Origin: Agapetus fuscipes
Lineage: Eukaryota; Arthropoda; Insecta; Trichoptera; Glossosomatidae
Assembly: GCA_951799405.1 (NCBI GenBank)
Contig: OX637359.1
Span: forward strand, 7,560,201 to 7,624,200
Length of the DNA: 64,000 nucleotides
Direction of reading: 5' to 3'
The notes below the pieces were generated by a model. It did not search any database. It worked only from the letters and a program-made list of their open reading frames with translations, and had not been told where the DNA came from. This document shows positions 34,380 through 47,000 of the stretch, piece by piece. A program made the position numbers and the translations under genes. Numbering within the stretch: position 1 is the stretch's first letter; the number at the start of each line of letters is the position of its first letter.

Positions 34380-34785
34380 ACAGCAAACATAAATGCAAGC
34401 GGTTTGAGATTCATTCAAATTGAATAACATACTGCATACATAATAACATACATAACTGCAAATTAAGCATCTTTGACAACCTCGTTGACGGTTGCCTGGG
34501 AACTGATACCTCAATACCTCACTGTTGTCCCAGGGCATCAGTGATTTGGTTCGCTAAACAGCTCTGACGCTCCATTCATTTCTTTTATATTGATAGATGT
34601 TTAAACACTTCTCCCTCAAAACGAAGTCCGCACATACAAAATAGCCCTCGGCTGGACGACGCGACGTCAGAGATTGTCGCACAGAGTAGATAAATTAACA
34701 TTATTGGATTCCTGATACTCAGTTTAAAAAAAAAAACAGCATTGTGAAATATACGTACAATGACCAACTAACTACAATATATTCC

Positions 34786-35012
34786 TTGACTTAAAGGTTG
34801 GTATGAAGATGACCCCTCCATGCTGTAAACACTTGGTTCACTTTTGACAATGCCACCCTGGTTTCAGAGAATGGCGGCAGGAGTTGCAAGGTTACCGTTC
34901 ATGTGAAGTTTGATTTATTTTCTACGTACATATGCAGCATGTGCAAGCGCAAACTTACTCGTGCCTACTTGCGGGCGTGCATGAAATCTAAGCCTGAAAT
35001 GGCAATATATAA
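34786..35012 (+). mobile_element. Divergent LINE-A 3' UTR copy
   Basis: TTCCTTGACTTAAAGGTTGG with many substitutions and short indels; an old copy. Confidence 0.7.
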
Positions 35013-35037
35013 TTATAATCGTTAAAAAATTCATCCG

Positions 35038-35160
35038 CCTTTACCAAAGACCGGTCACCAAAGGTCCATCCAGCCTTACAGCAACTGGCAGTATCTGACT
35101 TAAGAATTTGGCTCTTGAGGTGTGATTCACATTAAAAGAGCGCTCATCTTGTAAATCATT
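35038..35160 (+). mobile_element. SINE-B fragment
   Basis: CTTTACCAAAGACCGGTCAC to AGAGCGCTCATCTTG, missing the GCGCTTTCTACAGCG block. Confidence 0.75.
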
Positions 35161-35383
35161 GTAATATTTTTTTTTTTTAATTAATATGTGAACTAATGTA
35201 AATGTAGGTATACCTACTGGTTTATTTCGCCCGTGGGTTCAAGCCAATGGCTCCAAATATGTGGTCCGCGAAAGCCTTTAAAATGGTCTGCTGCAAGGTC
35301 ATGCGGCATACATAGAGGAGTTACCAAGGAGTAGGAATTTTGTAAGTAATGGTTCCTGATGATAAAAAAAAACCCTACAAGTG

Positions 35384-35820
35384 GTCCTGGTCGAAAGAAA
35401 ACAAAATGATCACTGGTCGAAATAAAACAAAGTGGTATAAATAAAATAAAATAAAAAGAGCTACTCGAACTGGTCCCTGGTCGAAAGAAAGTGAATAAAG
35501 TGGTTCTGGTCGAACGAAAACGGAGTGGTCCCTGGTTGAAAGATACCAGAAAGATCTCTGCTTGAAAGAAAATAATGTGATCTCTGGTCGAAAGAAACCA
35601 AAAAGGTCTCTGCTCGAAAGAAAGCCACACAGTGGTCGTGGTCGAAAGAAAACCACAAAGTAGTCTTGGTCGAAAGAAAACCACAATGTGGTCCTGTCGA
35701 AAGAAAACCACAAAGTAGTCTTGGTCGAAAGAAAACCACACAGTGGTCGTGGTCAAAAGAAAACCACAAAGTAGTCTTGGTCGAAAGAAAACCACAATGT
35801 GGTCGTGGTCGAAAGAAAAT
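35384..35820. repeat. GGTCGAAAGAAAACCACA minisatellite
   Basis: Units of about 28-33 bp with TGGTCGAAAGAAAACCACAA and a variable GTGGTC/GTAGTC part. The right half is more homogeneous. All three minus-strand frames are open because the unit length is not a multiple of three. Confidence 0.9.
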
Positions 35821-35924
35821 AAAGATTAAATAAACGAAGGAATAGTTAAGGATAACTGGTGTAGGTAAGTTTATTTGAGTTAATAATTAAAACAACAATG
35901 GCATATTGGATTGCGGTTCCGTCG

Positions 35925-36135
35925 ATGGCTCAGTTGACAGTTAGTAGAATGTTTGCATTCCATTCCGAGGTCTAGGCTTTCATCGCCACTGGCAGTGTCA
36001 GAAATGATTTCCCTTTTCAGTGTTTATTTCAATCCCAAAATAATATACCGGTAAGGTTTACTCAGCAGGCACAATAATTGAGAACCAGCCCCCAGGGAGC
36101 TGGGAAACCGCCTTCAGATTTTCATTCAGGCTGGT
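35925..36135 (+). mobile_element. SINE-C, 3'-truncated
   Basis: GTCGATGGCTCAGTTGACAG head, CAGAAATGATTTCCCTTTTC body. The B box is degraded. Confidence 0.78.
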
Positions 36136-36207
36136 TTTCATTCAAACACGCTAGAAAGATCATCCCACTTGGCCCATTTTATATGGAACAACGATGAGCT
36201 GTTCAGG

Positions 36208-36727
36208 CACCGCCATAATTTATTCCACCCTATCTTCAAATAGATATCGCTGGTTAAAAAGCAAGAGGGCATAAGCGACAAAAACTAAATTGTTCAGGAG
36301 AGCAGTTTAAAATTTGAGATTGCAGAAAAATTAAATAACTTTTTTATTTTTTATCATATCGTTAAAATCAAAACAGCTCTTTAATTAAAAAAAATATAAA
36401 GGCATTTATTGGCATTCCTATTAATGTGGTTTTATGATTTTTTAATGTCACAAGCGCCTTTAGGACAAAATCTTGTCGGTTACACCAAAACCATACTTCG
36501 AAAACGCAGTTGTTTGCTTGGGCATAAACAACAACAAAAATCATCGTAGTGTTATAAGTGTTATAGTGTTATAAGTGTATAAGTGTTAGCGCATTAGAAA
36601 GAGCATTTTTTTTAAGTAGGATAGCATTCATAACTCATTTTTGACCAAAATGTCACTTATGCCTTACTTTCTTTTAACCGTCGATATGGTAAGATCTACC
36701 GAAGGCCGCCTAGACTTCCACCCCAGG
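36208..36727. mobile_element. MITE-G copy, interrupted
   Basis: CACCGCCATAATTTATTCCA on the left, and GGTAAGATCTACCGAAGG then CTAGACTTCCACCCC on the right, match the right half of the element at 23266-23455. Confidence 0.65.
36250..36680. mobile_element. MITE with 3-bp TCG duplication, nested in another MITE
   Basis: 431 bp with CTGGTTAAAA...TTTTAACCG ends and subterminal GGCATAAGYGACA on both sides, flanked by TCG (36247-36249, 36681-36683). Deleting it restores a MITE-G sequence. Confidence 0.75.
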
Positions 36728-37406
36728 CATTTGTGACTAATCGATTATCATTATCAAATTCAATCAACCAAGTATTGGGAATAAATTATTTTCTTCAATG
36801 CATTTTGAACTGATTTGTAGAAAAAATAATACCTGAGTCGATCGGTTACAGAATCTTAAATTTAGAATTTAAAATTCCGCTGATTTGAAATTCTAAGTTA
36901 TTTGGTCACATCAGCAAACACAAATAGTGGTCTTTGAAAACCGACCAGTATCAAAAGCGTCGCGTCCGTAGAAGCATTATTTTTACTGTACAAAATTAAT
37001 AAGCATTTTAATACATGTGATAAAAAAGGTTGACTTTATTTTAGTTAAAATGGGATAAACCAGGAATCTGGTTATTGTTCTCTATTTTACCTTTTTTTAT
37101 ATAATATTAGGTGATATATAATAATATTTATAATAAAGTTTTAAAACATGTGTTTAAAATTAAATAATCAAATCCTGATTCATTACATTGGTTGAACCCA
37201 AAACCAGAGATAAACCAGCGTATTAGTATGGGAAATCTGACTTTATACTGGTTTAAAAATTAAAACCATTTTATGAATTAGGAGAAAATAAATTACTCAC
37301 TGCCATTATAATATTCCATACATTTTCGATTAACGCCATCGAGGGCAGATAATGTGAATGTTTTAAATTCGGGATAATTAACAATTAGGTTAACTTATTT
37401 GACTTG

Positions 37407-37733
37407 CTCCTTGCCGCGTTTTCTCCGAAGGGGTTGCATGTGGCGAATGAAATCTATTTAATTTCACAGGTGCTCTTGGAAGGCCTTACGCCAACAACTT
37501 TATTAACGAGAGGGTTTTTTAGCTCACGATGGGGTTGCTGGGGTGATAATTATTTCTTTTGAAGACTGAGTAACATGGAGCCTTGCTGGAATCTTATTTT
37601 GAGTTTGAAATAAACAGCAAAACGGGAAATCATTTCTGAGACCCTCGCTGGGATTCGAAATTGAGCTCTCGGCATGGAATGCAAGCGGGTGCTTGCATTC
37701 CATGCCAACTGATCCATCGACCGGACAAGATTA
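37407..37733 (-). mobile_element. SINE-C just upstream of the SDR gene
   Basis: Minus strand: head region near 37733-37640, body with GGGAAATCATTTCTGAGACC on the plus strand, and 3' end at GCCGCGTTTTCTCCGAAGGG. It ends about 20 bp before the SDR splice acceptor. Confidence 0.82.
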
Positions 37734-37804
37734 AACCATGATTATTATTTCAGTTTCAAATTAACAACGCAGTGATTTTCAATGATAAAACCCACTTCAA
37801 AATC

Positions 37805-40800
37805 ATGAAACCGTGCGCAATCTATTTCCATTTACGCACGCTCAGTGCACGTGCCATTTCTACTTCGTCTTCCTCTCCATCTTCTGTTTCTCCCATCACA
37901 TCTTCTTCTTTTTCCTCCCGTTCATCTTCTACCATCACATCATTTTCTTCGCCTTCTCCTTCTGCTACCGCATATTCTTCTTCCTCCCGTTCAAATTCTT
38001 CTCCTACCATCGCATCCTGTTCGAATTCTACTTCTACTGCCGTACCTCATCATTCGTCTTCTAATTCTTCATCTTTATTTTCCTCCCGTTCTTATTCTCA
38101 TTCTACTGCCGCATCGTCTTCTTCCTCTTCTTCTAAACCGCACGACAACCGCGTCGTGCTCGTGACTGGTTGCGACAGCGGCCTCGGCTTCAGCACGGTG
38201 CGCGCCGCGTGCTCGGCCGGGCTGCGCGTGCTGGCCGGCGTGCTCGGCGGGCACGACAGTGAGGGGGCGCGCCTGCTGAGAGGTCTGCCCAACCCTCCTG
38301 ACGTCATCCTACCGCTAGACGTCACCAGTGACTCCAGCGTGGAAGAGGCCATGCGGCAAGTAACGGAATACCTGCTTCAGCATCCGGAAAGAGGTGAGAA
38401 ATCAAAATAATGAGGTTCGCCGCAGACATAGACAACATTGTGTCGTCACCCGGACGGGTTGCTAGGGAAAAAGCAAACATTTGTTTTGAAATTTGGTTTA
38501 AGTAGGTACGGCAGTCCTATATAAGACTGACGTTTGTTCGTCAAGATTTAAGTTCAAAATAAAAAAAAAACATCCAGAGTTTATTCCTAACGGTGTTATT
38601 CACTCACAGCAAATCCAGGGTTCAACCGCCATCTAACGTGAATTTTCCGTACAAAAAAAAGATGATCCATGGATCAGCTATGGATCAAATGTGTTAAGAA
38701 TAGCCCTGTTAAAATCTAATATCCATTAATTAAATTAGCGGGTAATATTCGCATATATCCGTATCCGCAGGTGCCAAGAGCGTGTCTCCTGAAGACGTTA
38801 GCTACGTCGCTAACAAAACGTCGAGAAAAACATAAGTTCTCTTACTCGTATAACGGTTCGATATCTGAGTATTTTTTTTTCGCTGTGTAGTTATTATTAT
38901 TGTAAATATGTCAAACGACCGTATTTCCAACTTAAACCTTACCATATCCAAAAAACATATCCTTTACGGATCATATCGACAGGTCCGTAGTCCAGGTGGT
39001 AATTAACACTTCGGGCTCGTAACTGGAAGGTCGTGGGTTCGAATCCCGGCGGAGCACAAAAAATATACTATTTATATTTTCAAATTTGCTCTTCGCTGGG
39101 TTGAAAAATTCATAAACCTTTACCAAAGACCGGTCATCAAAAGGTACATCCAGCCTTACAACAACTGGGTCTGGCTTGAGAATTGGCGCTTTCTACAGCG
39201 ACGACCAAGCTCGCAGAGGGCTCTTGAGGTGTGATACACACAAAAACAGCGCTCACCAAATAAATCAGCCTAATTTATTTTAATTTTTTATTATATCCAA
39301 TAAAAACCATATCCAATAACAATATCCAATAACATATTATCCAATATATCCAATAACATTATCCAATAACATTATCCAATAACATATCCAATACATTCCA
39401 TAACAACCATATCCAGAACATCTCTAAATTAAACAATGTGTTATATTTGAGGAATGAAACGTCAACAGACAAAATTACTGCAAATAGAACATGGTCTAGC
39501 CCGAGAAAAACCGTCTCATATTATTTTTAGAATTGCACGCCGTGGTGAACAACGCCGGAGTGATGGTGTTCGGCGAGGCGGAGTGGCAGACTGCCCAGCA
39601 GCTGGAGCAGCAGGTCATGGTGAACATCCTGGGCAGCTGGCGCGTCTCCCGCGCCGCCCTGCCGCTGCTGAGGAGGAGCAGCGCGCGGGGAGGAAGCCCC
39701 AGGCTGGTGCAGGTGGGCAGCCACTGCTCGCTGCAGCCGCTGCCGCTGCTGGCTCCCTACGCTGCCACTAAAGCAGCGGCAAGGGCGTGGACGGAAGCTG
39801 CCAGGATGGAGCTGCTGCCGCATGGGGTCAAGGTCGTCTACTTCATCCCAGGTGGGAACAAAATAATGATGATCTATATTCCAATCTAGTCACGTGCAGG
39901 GTGCAATACGTAAATACTGTTACGAACTATGAAATCAAAGTACCTACGCGCACCTATACATGTACGATAGTGTGGGTAGAACAATCTGAGAGTAGTCCAT
40001 GATGGTGGTAGTGCATAGGACGGCGTTCTGGTGTGAACGAGAAATCGAAGAATGATCTGGAATATGCGAGAAAGATCTCTTTTGTAACTATATAATAGGG
40101 ACTGCTATGGTGCGGAGAGCGATTAGTCGCTCCAAGCATTTTGCTGTGAAGACCAAAAAGCAGAAATTATAAATTGTTGTAAATTTTGAACCAAACCGTG
40201 AAAAATAAATTCTGTTAAAATAAATAATTGCAGTTTAATGAAAACAGAACTCCAGTACTTAAAGTCGTAACAGTACATAAAACCATAAAGAAACCGAAAA
40301 ATCGAGTCACACATATTATGTCAAGATTTTTTCTCGTTTACAGGGAAGAATTAATGGACGATGAGCTCTACGTCGAAGGAGAACATATTGTTTGAAGAAC
40401 ATGATATAGGGCCAATTCTACCAAACCCCAATCAATATTTGATTGCTTGATTCTGGAAAGGACCTCGCTTAAATATTTCTCGGAAGTGGGTAATAATATG
40501 ATGGAATTTGAACAGGAAATATGATGTACATCAGCTGACTTGTCAGCGTATATGTAACCAAATTTTTAATTTGTTGGGAGAAATCACACTTAATTTTGAT
40601 TTTTGTCTGATCGGAGTTTGGTGCAGTGCAACAGGCCTATATAGTGGTTTGGCATAAGCACAAGATCCCTTTTTCTTGTAGCAGAATCTAAGGTACAAAT
40701 TACTGTGAAGATCGCCAATCTTCAGTGAAGAGGCACTCGTGGCTCGTGACTTGTAAGAGAGAAATTTGTGAAGAATCGAGATTGGAAAGAAAGCAAAGCT

Positions 40801-41173
40801 ATTTTCATTATTTTTTATCTTTACAGGTTCCCTGGTAGCGTCCACTCGCATCATGGCGAACCAAAATAAATTCACTGCAGAAATGAGGTCAGCGTTCACA
40901 GCAGAACAAACCAAACATTACGGGGAGCACTTCGAACTGGTGATGTCTTATCTGTCTGGTGTTGGGACAGGTGCGGCTCCAGATGTCCTGGAGGATCCTG
41001 AGCTGATGAGGAAGATGGTGCACGCCTTGACCAGCGAGAGACCACGTCCAGAGTACAAGCACCAGCCCTGGCGCTATGCCATATATCATTTCCTGTTTGA
41101 AATCACTCCCAGGTGGTTGAGGACAGAGTTGGTGCATAGTTTTGTGAAAATGCCGCGATATAATAAAAAGTAA
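37805..41173 (+). CDS. Short-chain dehydrogenase/reductase, BDH1/RDH-like, probably mitochondrial
   Basis: NAD(P)-dependent SDR oxidoreductase closest in motif style to D-beta-hydroxybutyrate or retinol dehydrogenases (SDR9C-like); the substrate cannot be read from sequence. Coding exons 37805-38393, 39531-39851 and 40827-41173 join in phase (418 aa, TAA). A TTTCAG acceptor at 37746-37753 suggests an upstream non-coding exon; the first in-frame ATG is 37805. Residues 1-20 are basic/hydroxylated and resemble a mitochondrial presequence. Residues about 19-110 are an extreme Ser-rich tract. The Rossmann motif TGCDSGLG is near residue 121, LDVTS follows, then NNAG near 203, a Ser near 260, and YAATK with Tyr273/Lys277. 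Intron 1 holds a SINE-B copy and a short tandem repeat, and intron 2 a solo LTR. Enzyme class is secure; the Ser tract and the exact start are less certain. Confidence 0.9.
38768..38880 (-). repeat. Family D repeat copy
   Basis: GAAGACGTTAGCTACGTCGC, then CATAAGTTCTCTTACTCGTA and ACGGTTCGATATCTGA, reverse-complementary to 265-345. Confidence 0.7.
38985..39285 (+). mobile_element. SINE-B (tRNA-headed), SDR intron 1
   Basis: The tRNA-like head has an A-box-like TCCGTAGTCCAGGTGGTAA and B box GGGTTCGAATCCC. The body is CTCTTCGCTGGGTTG...GGCGCTTTCTACAGCGACGA and the 3' end CAGCGCTCACCAAATAAATC. Nearly full length. Confidence 0.88.
39295..39420. repeat. ATCCAATAAC short tandem repeat, SDR intron 1
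   Basis: TATCCAATAACA units of 9-14 bp follow directly after the SINE-B tail. Confidence 0.85.
39918..40272 (+). mobile_element. Solo LTR, family L1, in SDR intron 2
   Basis: 355 bp, closely similar along its whole length to 25954-26304, with the same TGTTACGAACTATG start and GTCGTAACA end. The flanks are ATAC (39914-39917) and GTAC (40273-40276), a duplication with one mismatch. Confidence 0.9.
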
Positions 41174-42654
41174 CGGACTCCGGACATTAAAAATATATCT
41201 CGATTATGTGACGCAGCCCATCTGTTAATTTATAATCTAAGCTGTACAGATATATTGACATCTGAAGCACGCCTCAAGCATGCCTCAAGTTTGTCATCCT
41301 TTTTGACGTAATACCTTATTTAAGACGGCAATCAAAGTTTATTTTTGAAATTAAATAAATGTACCAAAATGACGAGAAAATGAGGTCTCATTTCCCGGCT
41401 AAGATCCTAAATTGCCGCCTTTGGTTCTCTACCACTCAACGATTATAATATTGTTATGATTTACCGGGTTCAATGTAATAAAAATTGCGATCATTTACTT
41501 TGCACAATTTATTTTAAGACACGGTTCACATACGATACGTACACAGAGGCTTTGAACTATATTGCTCGACTGCTTAGATACAAGTCTTCCTGCAGAGCAT
41601 GTCGGTCTCTATTCATAGGTGAGCATAAGAGTTATTCTGGCACATGCGAGACCACGCCTGAACATTCCACTTAGAAAATTCGAGTAAACACTCAATTTCG
41701 AACAAATACAAGTAACAATCATAACTACCTAACATCTAGAGACTTCACAGACTCCCAGAGACACAACGCACACCAACTCACACAGACACACAATTACATA
41801 TTCGCAACATTTGGCTGTTGCAGCCACTAATGGTTCGCGACCCAAGGGTTGAGAACACTTTTCTAGATTATTATCTAAATTTGATTTTTATTTTTTTTCT
41901 ATTTTAAATTATTTTTAGCATTGATGTCAAGGCTCTGATTTGATATCCATTACTTATTGATTAGGAATATTTATGTAGATAAGAAAATAATGTAATTTTA
42001 GTTGTATACCTATATCAAAGGCGACGATCTAAATTTTTTTTTAAATGAAATAAATACATAGGTATAAATAAATTTCTTATATATAAGTAATTTTCTATCT
42101 ATTTACCTCATTTTCTAAAAAATCCTAGATTGTCGTCTTTGATAGTACTATACAGCTTATTTTAGAAAATAAGAACCTTCGTAAGTGTGGTGCAGTATAT
42201 CTTCACAAGCAATACTACAAAAATAAAGAAGAAGAAATCAACAAGATATGATAACATGATAAAGATAGGATGTAACGCCACTGTGTTTCCCCCAGTCACC
42301 TACAACACAACGCTATTGGTTACTACTACGTGACTCAAAGGATGGACTTCAACCAAATATTTTCAGCAAAATTTCAACAAAATAAACTACAGTCATCCCT
42401 CATTGGTCGGGAAATCGTTGACGTATTAAATGTAGGTATAAGTAGGTATGACCAACGCCAGGTGGTAGTGGTATGACCCGCTTTCGGATTACAATTCAGT
42501 ACAATTTCTACACTCATTGAGGAGACACAGCTGAACCCTGAGAAAGAAAAAGACTGCGGCAGATTGAACTACTCTTCAGCGGCGAGAGACTTCATTGCCT
42601 TCAAAACCTTCTTTCCACTAGCAGACGTCGAGACAACCGTCTCGTTCACTAGCT
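41174..42654. other. SDR 3' flank, no recognised gene
   Basis: A short LINE-A tail fragment (ATAATCTAAGCTG at 41232) and an AATAAA at 41354-41359 that could serve the SDR transcript. Confidence 0.5.
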
Positions 42655-43010
42655 AAAAGTACCACAGTCAAAATGCCCTTTTCAGCTGTTCATTTTCAGC
42701 CATCTTGGACTGACAGGTCTTCTAATCTAATCTTATCTAAGTTGCAAAGATATGTTACATTGGAGATTCACATTACATGCATTCCCACAACCAGACACGT
42801 ACAAATTCGCGCTTGCACATGCCTCATGTGAACCCACAACATAAAAACCAAATCTCAAATGGACATACACCCTACAACTCTTGCCGTCCTTCCCTGTAAC
42901 AGGGGTGACATTGTCAAAGTGAACCATATTTACAGCATGGGTGGTCAGCCGCATACCAACCTATAAGTCAAGGAACATTCTTCATTCTTCATACAAATAT
43001 TACCGATTTT
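42655..43010. mobile_element. Remnant of the 55509-type MITE, split by LINE-A
   Basis: TTCAGCTGTTCATTTTCAGC...TGACAGGTCTT before 42722 and CATACAAATATTACCGAT after 42976 are contiguous in the copy at 55895-55950. A minus-strand LINE-A 3' end sits between them. Confidence 0.7.
42722..42976 (-). mobile_element. LINE-A 3' UTR copy inside a MITE
   Basis: TCTAATCTAATCTTATCTAA tail to CAACCTATAAGTCAAGGAAC. Well preserved. Confidence 0.87.
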
Positions 43011-43099
43011 ATTTGTAGGACCACGCTTTCCTCCAAAGTACCTATCGGATTTCTTGTTCCTTCGCTGGCTCAAACTATTTAACTTAGATACCTACTTAC

Positions 43100-43235
43100 A
43101 AATTACAAACCACAAATGAACATAAGCCCTGCAACTTTTTCGCGACCTTCCCTGGAACAGGAGTGATATTGGCAAAGTGAACCATTTTTTACAGTATGGG
43201 TGGTCAGCCTCATACCAACCTATAAGTCAAGGAAT
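43100..43235 (-). mobile_element. LINE-A fragment
   Basis: CAAATGAACATAAGCCCTGC to CCAACCTATAAGTCAAGGAA; the tail half is missing. Confidence 0.8.
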
Positions 43236-44017
43236 GATAATAATCCTTGAAAATAAATTGTTGGCGTGAAAGAAAAAGAAGACGCAAAAGTAATACCTAC
43301 CAAATAAGGTAACATCTCATTTCACCGCTACTTCCCATCTCTAGTGGGAACAGCTGTTGAATAAAAGATGAAGAAAAATATACCGCTATTTTTCTGACAA
43401 CTTTTAAACTCTACGTAAAATTATGTGTTAATGTATAATGAATTTTTACATCAAAGGAAGTAAAATAATTATTTATTAAATAGTTTTTATTTGTAGAATA
43501 AAACAGTTCAAAGTTTAATTCATAATTCTACGGTGAAAGTAAGAAATCGGACTTCGGTTTGATACAGGTAAGAAATACCTATAAGTAAGTATAGGTATAT
43601 AAAACAGAGTTTATGATATATTTTATTAGTAAGTTACTCCAAATGCTTAAGAAATAAAGTACATTTTTATAAATGAGTTGTAAAAAATACGAAAAAAAAG
43701 TTATATTTCCATTCGAGAAAAGATTTTACTGATCTTAAAGTAAGATTGCAAGTGGCTATATTCTGCAGAGTGATAGAAAGAGAGGAAAATGCATATGAAC
43801 AGAGTGATGAATGTCGAGGAGAGGAAAGAAGTGTGCAAACGCAACTGACTGAATAAAAGAGAGACGCACGTGCAGAGGTACTGGCTACCCTTAGCGGAAT
43901 GGTGGCTGAATACAGTAAATAAACCAAGTAAAAAAACAATTTAGTCTATGTTAAATCATGTGCAGAGTGCATTATTTATTTTGCAAAAAAAGTTATTTCA
44001 ATCCTTTTTTATTTCAG
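43236..44017. other. Spacer before the TTLL15 coding start
   Basis: No coding feature. An acceptor at 44016-44017 implies an upstream non-coding exon, not located. Confidence 0.5.
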
Positions 44018-44044
44018 GACCATACTATTTTTACATAAAACAAA

Positions 44045-47000
44045 ATGGAAGCACCGTTCAGTACATTCATCTCCGTTATGCTAGCAGTTTTTGCAACTAT
44101 GTGGATAACTCAATCTCCTCAAAAAACAGAAAATCTTCAACCCATCTCGACAGAGCTCCAGGTCCCAAATAAATCCTCAAATCAGCCTGCGTATTGGGTG
44201 TACAGCCATGAGGGAAGGCATTCTGCACCCAATGGGGTTTTGAGACATGTGGAGACAGTTTTGGGACGGGCTGGTTGGAGGAGGGCTCAGGATGACGGGG
44301 AGGAACCTTGGACTTTGATGTGGGCTCACGATTACCCCTTTACGAGGCTGCGACCTAAGTTAATCGGGAATAAACTGCAGCCGCATCAGAGGGTCAACCA
44401 TTTTCCGGGAATCGGGCATCTCACTCTTAAGGTAAGACATTACTGGAAGCACACAGTGTAAGGGCATTTGCAGAAACAGCACAGTTTGCCTGGATTGTCT
44501 ATGCATCACCAGACAAACTGTTAGAATTAAACTTTTAAGAGTTTGTGTATTCACACAGTAAAAAAACATTTTTATGATGAATTAAGTATATATATTTTTT
44601 TAAAACACAGTTTTATTTTCACAAATTGAGTATTTATTTTATCTCAAATACTTTTGATTTGCTTATGTCATTTTCAATTCAATCATTTTATGAAATAAAA
44701 AGTGAAATTACCCTATTAAATAATTACAATTCCAGGTAGACTTTGCCAGCACAATATCAGACTACATTCCCCGCTCGTTCCGTCTCCCGGCAGAAGGCAG
44801 CGCTCTCTTGGAGCACGCAGAGAAGCACCCGGGGGCCCTATTTGTCCTGAAGGATAACGAGCACCGCCGCGTCTTTCTGAAGAATGTGACGGAGATGAAT
44901 CTGACGCAGGAGGGAAACTTTGTCCAGGAGTATGTGCAGCAGCCGTACCTGGTGGACGGACACAGATTTGATATTGGGGTCTACACTATACTGACCTCTG
45001 TTAACCCTTTACGGGCGTATATTTATAAAGGAGATGTCTTATTTAGGTAAGAAAAAGTCCTAAAAGCGGCTACATGCCCTAAAAGTATCATTTTAATTAA
45101 TTTATTTATTTTAGCAGCGTTCTTTGTGTTAGAGTTTGACAATAATGAAAAAAATAAATGGGTTAAATAATTATTTATCTAAATTGTAGAGTTAAAATAA
45201 AGTATACCATCAAAATAATCTGAGCAAAAAATATTTAAACACATGTGTGTAATGCCAATTTCTGTATCAGAGATGAGCATTGTATATTTATTTGAATAGT
45301 TCTCAGGAAAATATTGAAAAACTGTTTAAAAAAAATTGGAATTCAAATTAATTAACAATAGTTTTTCCGTGTTTTCTTAAGAGCTGTTCACGTTATCAAA
45401 TATCTGATTCAAAATTTGATTGAATAGAAGATATAATTTTGAAAATACTTTTTTTTTGTTTTGCTGGAAATCAAACTCACTACACTCCATTTAGAGTCCT
45501 GATACTGGGTGACATAGTCAAATTTTCACATTATGGGTGAAAAATTATTATGTTTTTACAGATATTGTCCGAGGAAGTACTATCCATTTGACTGGCGAAC
45601 GGCTCATGTGGACCAGTATGTTGTAGGAGATGACTACCTCCCTACATGGCAGCTGCCGTCTCTCTCTAAGCTCTATGGGGCCCTGCATTACGGCATGAAA
45701 GACTCATTTGACGCTTATGTTACGGCACAAGTATGTTATTATCATTTTATTTACTAGGAGATGACTACCTTCCTATATCCTCCCGTATTTGTCAAAGATC
45801 TATGGAACCTTGCATTACTATATGTAAGACTCATTTGACGTTTATGTTACGGCACAAGTAAGTATCCGTCATTTTATGTAGTAGGAGATGACTTCCTACC
45901 TACATAGCAGCTGCCATCTTTTTCTAAGCTCTATGTCGCATAGCCTATTATCTTCTTATGTATGTATGTTTGTTTTGTATGGACTCCTAAATTACTGAAC
46001 AGATTACGATGAAACTTTCATGAGTTTTGGTTTATATGCCAATAGAGATTGCAATCCGGATTCTTCGAAATTCGAAAATAACTGAAAAATCCGGATTTTC
46101 TGGAGTTTTTTTAAATCCGGTTTTTAAAACTCAAATCCGGTTTCTTCGGATTTTAGCCAAAATTGAGTTCAATGCATAATATTTTATATTTATCCACAAA
46201 TTTTCATTCTAAGTAGTTCGATTACCTACTCTAATAAGCAAATTCGAACAATATTTGAATTGGTAGGATTAGCTATAGGCTGTAGGTACTTTGTTTGAGC
46301 GAATTTGGCGCGAAATCCGTGATTGGCTCTGTTTATGCCCATATAAGGCAATAAACCGAGCAACGCGAGACGTGCGCGTGCCGCGGGCGCGACGGACGCC
46401 CCGCGCCCCGCTCACTCACCGAGACACTTGACGCTTTCATGTTTTTAAGATCTCATTTTCTAAATAAGACTGATTAATATGTACTAAATTAATGTCATAA
46501 ACTATAAATTAATGTCACTAAATTAATGTTATCTTGTGTGAAAATTTCTAACCGACCATTGTTTGACAACGGCAAATTTAATTTGAGGATGAATAATACG
46601 TTTTGTTGCATTTGATTTTATGTTATGTTCAGTTTATGACTATGTTAGTTGACTAATTTACCTATATAAGGGAAAGATGACTGATACCCAAAGTTTTGTT
46701 GATTATTTTAGTTGATTTTATTTGTCGTGTCTGAATAAATGCAGATTTTAAATTCTGTTTTATTTCAATTTATCAAATCACCTTAAAACTTAGAAAAATC
46801 CGGATTATCCGGTTTATCCGGATTTTAATCAAAGGAAAATTGGAAAATTCGGATTTCAAAAAAATCCGGATTTTGCATTCTCTATATGCCAACATAGTCT
46901 TCTACAAAAAAAAAACTGGAACTGTAAAGGAAATGAGAGCAAAAATATGCTTCAACTATTTTCACCTTATGGCAGGGAAATTCTTAAAGTAGAGTGCTAA

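Noticed and set aside
35214..35795. 193-aa minus-strand ORF rich in Phe and Arg
   Set aside because: Produced by the GGTCGAAAGAAAACCACA minisatellite; other frames are equally open.
37813..38064. Additional ORFs overlapping the SDR Ser tract
   Set aside because: Out-of-frame readings of a pyrimidine-rich repeat; only one frame continues into the Rossmann fold.
38985..39060. tRNA gene with GGGTTCGAATCCC
   Set aside because: It is the head of SINE-B, present in many copies with the same non-tRNA body.
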